NCBI GenBank assembly: GCA_014843695.1
Contig: CM026404.1
Location: 83,569,787-83,633,786 of the forward strand
DNA length: 64,000 nucleotides
Origin: Archivesica marissinica
Lineage: Eukaryota > Mollusca > Bivalvia > Venerida > Vesicomyidae
Direction: 5' to 3'
The first letter of the stretch is position 1; each line of letters starts with the position of its first letter. Shown here one piece after another: positions 50,501 through 56,500 of this stretch. The notes under the pieces were generated by a model. That model was not told where the DNA came from. It did not search any database and worked only from the letters and a program-made list of their open reading frames with translations. Made by a program: the position numbers and the translations under genes.

Positions 50501-53500
50501 TCAATAATATTTGAAGTTTGTGTATCTGCTTTTGCTATTGTTCATGTAAATAATTATCTATTTAAACAAATTAGCGCAGTGGTTAGCGCGCTCGCTTCTC
50601 ACCAATGCGACCCGGGTTCGATCCTCGGACAGGGAAGTATGTGAGATGGTACGATGGTCGCCAGATCGGACAGGTGGGTTTTCTCCGGGTACTCCGGTTT
50701 CCTCCCACACGAATGACCACATATACGCTTTCATCCGAGCCAACGAGAGTGATTAATATAAGTTGTTAAAACTTGCTTCGCAATCGTTGTAAAATAAATA
50801 AAATATAAAAAAACAAAACAAAAACAAATAAAATTAAATTAAATTCCAGCAAAATAGATAATTCAACATTTTCTCCAAAGTTTCTTTCTCAGCTATAAGT
50901 TGACATATTACTGCCATGAGATTTCTGGAGGAGAAACATGTAACTATGGGTTGGGAAAATACGCTACTTGATTATCCTAGAATCGGAGTGAAACTTGATT
51001 TTCTATAAAATCATACATAATTGTTATATGCAAAACCTTTCAGTTAAATTTTCATTTTGATTATGCAAGATCTATGACTTTGCTAGATAATAAATGGAAT
51101 GATTGTAACTGGAAGAAGTACCATATACCATGTAAGTGAGTAAGTAATAGCAATACAAGGTTATATAAGTGATCTAATTGTATGCCAACATGCTATGTCT
51201 ATATATATAACTATTTGGTCGACTGTATATGAGGTATGGGCTTGCATCTATTTATCTACATGCTATGCTGTAACTTTACAATCTATGCAGTATTCGGTCT
51301 CCGAACATATTGTATGTGAATATTTCTGTTGAAATATAGGAGACGCATTTGATGATAAATTGTTTCTGCACTAACAACATTTTGTCTTGGAATTAAATAT
51401 ACAGCCAAACCTGTGTTAGTGGTCACCTCTACTATACAGTCAAACCTGTGTTAGTGGTCACCTCTATTATACAGTCAAACCTGTGTTAGTGGTCACCTCT
51501 ATTATACCGTCAAACCTGTGTTAGTGGTCACCTCTATTAAGCAGCCAATGTGTATTAAGCAGCCAGTTAGCAGATTCCCAATATGCTGTATTATTATACA
51601 TTTGACCTCTATTAAGCAGCCACATGTGCTAAGCAGCCACTTTCTGTGATGGCTGGCTGCTTAAGACAGGTTTGACTGTACTAACATTTTGTGAAAGTAG
51701 ATGTTTTCTAATTTATTAGACGCTCTCTTGTTTGCTGTGACAAGACTCTTGTCATATTGATAACCCGGGAAAGAGATTCTGGAGTTTGAGTATTGTGTTT
51801 TCACACTAATAGACTAGTAGATTACCGCAGGGTAGAATTGCTCTCCTGCTGTGACTTTGATCAACCGTTTTTTGACAAGAATTTCTCATCATTTGTGTTT
51901 AATTTCTACCACTGTGTTTATCATCCTCCTCAACAGGAGAGCTTGATAGTTGCTGCTCTGTCTCTCTGTCTGTTTGTGTGTGTTTTACGTTTAATTATCG
52001 TCGCTACCGGTTGCCCATATGAGCGACACCTCCTGAAGAGATTAGTCATTTTCGATTTTTTTGGGAGGATAGTGCCTCTGGTTCTTTTACGTGCACGGTG
52101 TACAGCACCGACACGAGACCTCTGTTTAACGTCCCATCTGAAAGACTGTTAATTTTATTATGGTCAGACGGGGGATCGAACCTGCGATCCCTTAACCACT
52201 GGACTCAGCTGTCCGATTAGCGCAGTGGTTAGCGCGCTCGCTTCTCACCAATGCAACCCAGGTTCGATCCTCGGACAGGGAAGTATGTAAGATGGTACAG
52301 TTGTCGCCAGATCGGACAGGTGGGTTTTCTTCGGGTATTCCGGCTTCCTCCCACACGAATGACCACATATACGCTTTCATCCTCACCAACGAAAGTGATA
52401 AATATAAGTTGTTAGAACTTGCTTCGCAATCATTGTAAAACCTCATTTGTGAAAAAATCCATCGCCAGGAGGGAGAGAGAAGACATACATATACAACATA
52501 CATATCTGAGGACTAATTTTGAACTTCAACAATAAGTCCCTGCCCTATGACTGACCATGCAATTAGGCAATTGGTTGGTAAACATAGGATATTTTGTGTG
52601 GCACTCTTGCATGGGGTGGTGGCCTTGTTATACAGAACAAGTCGTGTCTGGAGGAGCATTCATCAGATTCACTGATTATCTGCTTGAATCCTAATTCATT
52701 TAGCCTGTAGCAATATTTCCTAGTATTTCCTAGTCCTCATTAATTCTAAGCATAATTGTTTGTTGATGAAGATCATTATGGCTGTTTTGTAGATGAAAAA
52801 AACTTTCTAGAATGCTTTTGTTCTTGCGCTTTTATGAACTCTTTTGTAAACAGAGTGAATGCCAGGTGATAGATGCACTACTGTCTAATAATGTACTCTA
52901 TCTATACTGTCGAGTGTACTCTATCTATACTGTCGAGTGTACTCTATCTATACTGTCGAGTGTACTATAGCTATACTGGTAATTCAATTAAAGTCCAATA
53001 ATGCATTTACTTAGATAGTGCTGTAACCTAGATGTGATAGCCAGCCAGTCCCAGTATGTCGTAGCAAGTCCCAGTATATGATAGCCAGTCCTAGTATGTG
53101 ATAGCCAGTCCCAGTATGTCTTAGAAAGTCCCAGTATGTGATTGCAAGTTCCATTATGTGGTAGCAAGTTCCAGTATGGGATAGCAAGTTCCATTATGGG
53201 ATAGCAAGTTCCAGTATGTGGTAGCAAGTTCCAGTATGTGATAGCAAGTTCCAGTATGTGATAGCAAGTTCCAGTATGTGGTAGCAAGTTCCAGTATGTA
53301 GTAGCAAGCTCCAGTATGTGATAGCAAGTTCCATGTGGTAGCAAGTTCCAGTATGTGATAGCAAGTTCCATTATGTGATAGCAAGCTCCAGTATGTAGTA
53401 GCAAGTTCCAGTATGTAGTAGCAAGTTCCATGTGGTAGCAAGTTCCATGTGGTAGCAAGTTCCATTATGTGATAGCAAGTTCCATGTGATAGCAAGTTCC

Positions 53501-56500
53501 AGTATGTGGTAGCAAGTTCCATTATGTGATAGCAAGTTCCAGTATGTGATAGCAAGTTCCATGTGGTAGCAAGTTCCAGTATGTGATAGCAAGTTCCATG
53601 TGATAGCAAGTTCCAGTATGTGATAGCAAGTTCCAGTATGTGATAGCATGTGGTAGCAAGTTCCAATATGTGATAGCAAGTTCCATTATGTGATAGCAAG
53701 GTCCAGTATGTGGTAGCAAGTTCCATGTGGTAGCAAGTTCCATTATGTGATAGCAAGTTCCATTATGTGATAGCAAGTTCCAGTATGTAGTAGCAAGTTC
53801 CATTATGTGGTAGCAAGTTCCAGTATGTGGTAGCAAGTTCCAGTATGTGATAGCAAGGTCCAGTATGTGGTAGCAAGTTCCAGTATGTGATAGCAAGTTC
53901 CAGTATGTAGTAGCAAGTTCCATTATGTGGTAGCAAGTTCCAGTATGTGATAGCAAGTTCCAGTATGTGATAGCAAGTTCCATTATGTGATAGCAAGGTC
54001 CAGTATGTGGTAGCAAGTTCCATGTGGTAGCAAGTTCCATTATGTGATAGCAAGTTCCATTATGTGATAGCAAGTTCCATTATGTAGTAGCAAGTTCCAG
54101 TATGTGATAGCAAGTTCCAGTATGTAGTAGCAAGTTCCAGTATGTAGTAGCAAGTTCCAGTATGTGATAGCAAGTTCCAGTATGTGATAGCAAGTTCCAG
54201 TATGTGATCAAGTTCCAGTATGTGATAGCAAGTTCCATTATGTGATAGCAAGTTCCAGTATGTGATAGCAAGTTCCAGTATGTGATAGCAAGTTCCATGT
54301 GATAGCAAGTTCCAGTATGTGATAGCAAGTTCCATGTGATAGCAAGTTCCAGTATGTGGTAGCAAGTTCCATGTGATAGCAAGTTCCATGTGGTAGCAAG
54401 TTCCAGTATGTAGTAGCAAGTTCCAGTATGTGATAGCAAGTTCCAGTATGTGATAGCAAGTTCCAGTATATGGTAGCAAGTCCCAGTATGTGATAGCAAG
54501 TCCCAGTATATGATAGCCAGTCCCAGTATGTGATAGCCAGTCCCAGTATGTGATAGCCAGTCCCAGTATGTGGTAGCAAGTTCCATTGTGTGTTTAAGTT
54601 AGAAAGTGCTTCCCCTTGTTTTAGTCTAAGAGCAGTGGCTGCTTAGAAATCATGATTAATATGTGATCAATCCATTTATTCAGAATTTGAAAATGAACTT
54701 ATTTTTGTGAAATTTTGTACTTTGTTTTTCGTCATGAAGAAAACCAGCATTATGGGCTTGCTGTGTCACTTCAGAGCTGATTTGTGTGATTGATTTGCGC
54801 AACTTTGAAGTTAAGGGTTTGAATTGCATTACGGGGCTTTAATGAATATGCCTGCCTGTGTAACCTCGGCGCTCAATTGGGCGAGTGTGGCGAGTTGTGC
54901 TGTGTTGAATTGCATGCCTGTAGTGCTCTGCATCGTGACTGCTATGTTGAACTTACTCGGTTTGTACGTACCCCAGTAGGTAGTGGGGACGGTTGAAATA
55001 TGACATTATATCTCACAATTCTCACATATCCACAGTAAATTTCATCTTTCAGATTTAATACTACATGTATTGCATATTTGTTGCAACTGTCATACTATTT
55101 TGTAACTATACTATATTATATATAATACTGAACGCATATTACACTCGTGTTGCAAGAATATCATTTCTTGCTTTTAGCTTTTAATTACGGTGTTCATAAT
55201 ATATACGATTATTTTAAGTTTACATTATTTTGTCATATTGGAAGGAACAAGGTTTTGTGAAATATTGAGGAAAAGTGATGCTGTGTATGAGAATTTATAG
55301 CATATGTTGTCCCAGGTGATGCTGTGTTTGAGAATTTATAGCATATGTTGTCCCAGGTGATGCTGTGTTTGAGAATTTATAGCATATGTTGTCCCAGGTG
55401 ATGCTGTGTTTGAGAATTTATAGCATATGTTGTCCCAGGTGATGCTGTGTTTGAGAATTTATAGCATATGTTGTCCCAGGTGATGCTGTGTTTGAGAATT
55501 TATAGCATATGTTGTCCCAGGTGATGCTGTGTTTGAGAATTTATAGCATATGTTGTCCCAGGTGATGCTGTATTTGAGAATTTATAGCAGACGTGTAAAT
55601 ATTATTATTTTTTATTAATGTTACCACTGTATTTTCAGATTATAGATTTTACAGCTTATTTTGACAGTAGATCTTACTTGATAGAATATAAAAACGGTAC
55701 ATATAAATGTAGCTGCCTACTATGCGGGATCGAGGTCAAAGGTTCGAACCTTGTCATGGGGTTCTTTCTGATATGGCCGGTTGGTGAACCGCCAGTTAAT
55801 TAATTGGTTACTGAATGCCTATCGGCCTGGATATAATTCCTGATGTACTGATTTCATAAGTCTCATAAGTCAGAAATGGCTGGCCCTTTCTCAATAGGGG
55901 TGACACTATGATACAACACTTTACTTACTATTACAAAGGGTTCTCATTAATGTTATGTTACATTGTCTCAGTTTTGTCTGTTCCCATACATTGCAGCTTC
56001 CGAGTTCTCAGTAATTTGCTGAAAGGACTATAAAAGGATTTAGTAATTTTGTGTTGTCTAAATTATCACTGTTTCTGTTTACATGCATTGCATGAAGGGC
56101 CTCAGATAAAAGGCCTGGGCCTCATATAAAAGGCCTAAGTAATGTTATGTTTATGTTTCCATACACTTGCTGGAAGGGTCTCCAATAAAGGTGTCTCTAT
56201 CATTTTGAGTTTTATAAAGAGATGTCAATTTTCTGATTTCACACATTGCAGGAAGGGGCTCGGCTAAAGGGTCTGACTAATATTGAGTTGTATAAAGATG
56301 TCTCAGTTTTCTCTGTTCCCTTACATTACAGGATGGGCCTCCAATGACGGAGGAGGACAAGGTTAATGGTCAGGAACTGAGAGAAAGTTTCAAGCATATC
56401 GCTGGAGAAGATCTGGAAGTGGACGCCTACGAACTAAGGGACATTCTGAACTCAGTTTTCACTAAAGGTATTGCATTATGTGTGATTACCGTACTTGTGA

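Noticed and set aside
53154..54586. Minus-strand frames up to 200 codons with YHILELA or CYHIMELA repeats
   Set aside because: 20-bp repeat read in successive frames as a 20-residue cycle. No coding context.
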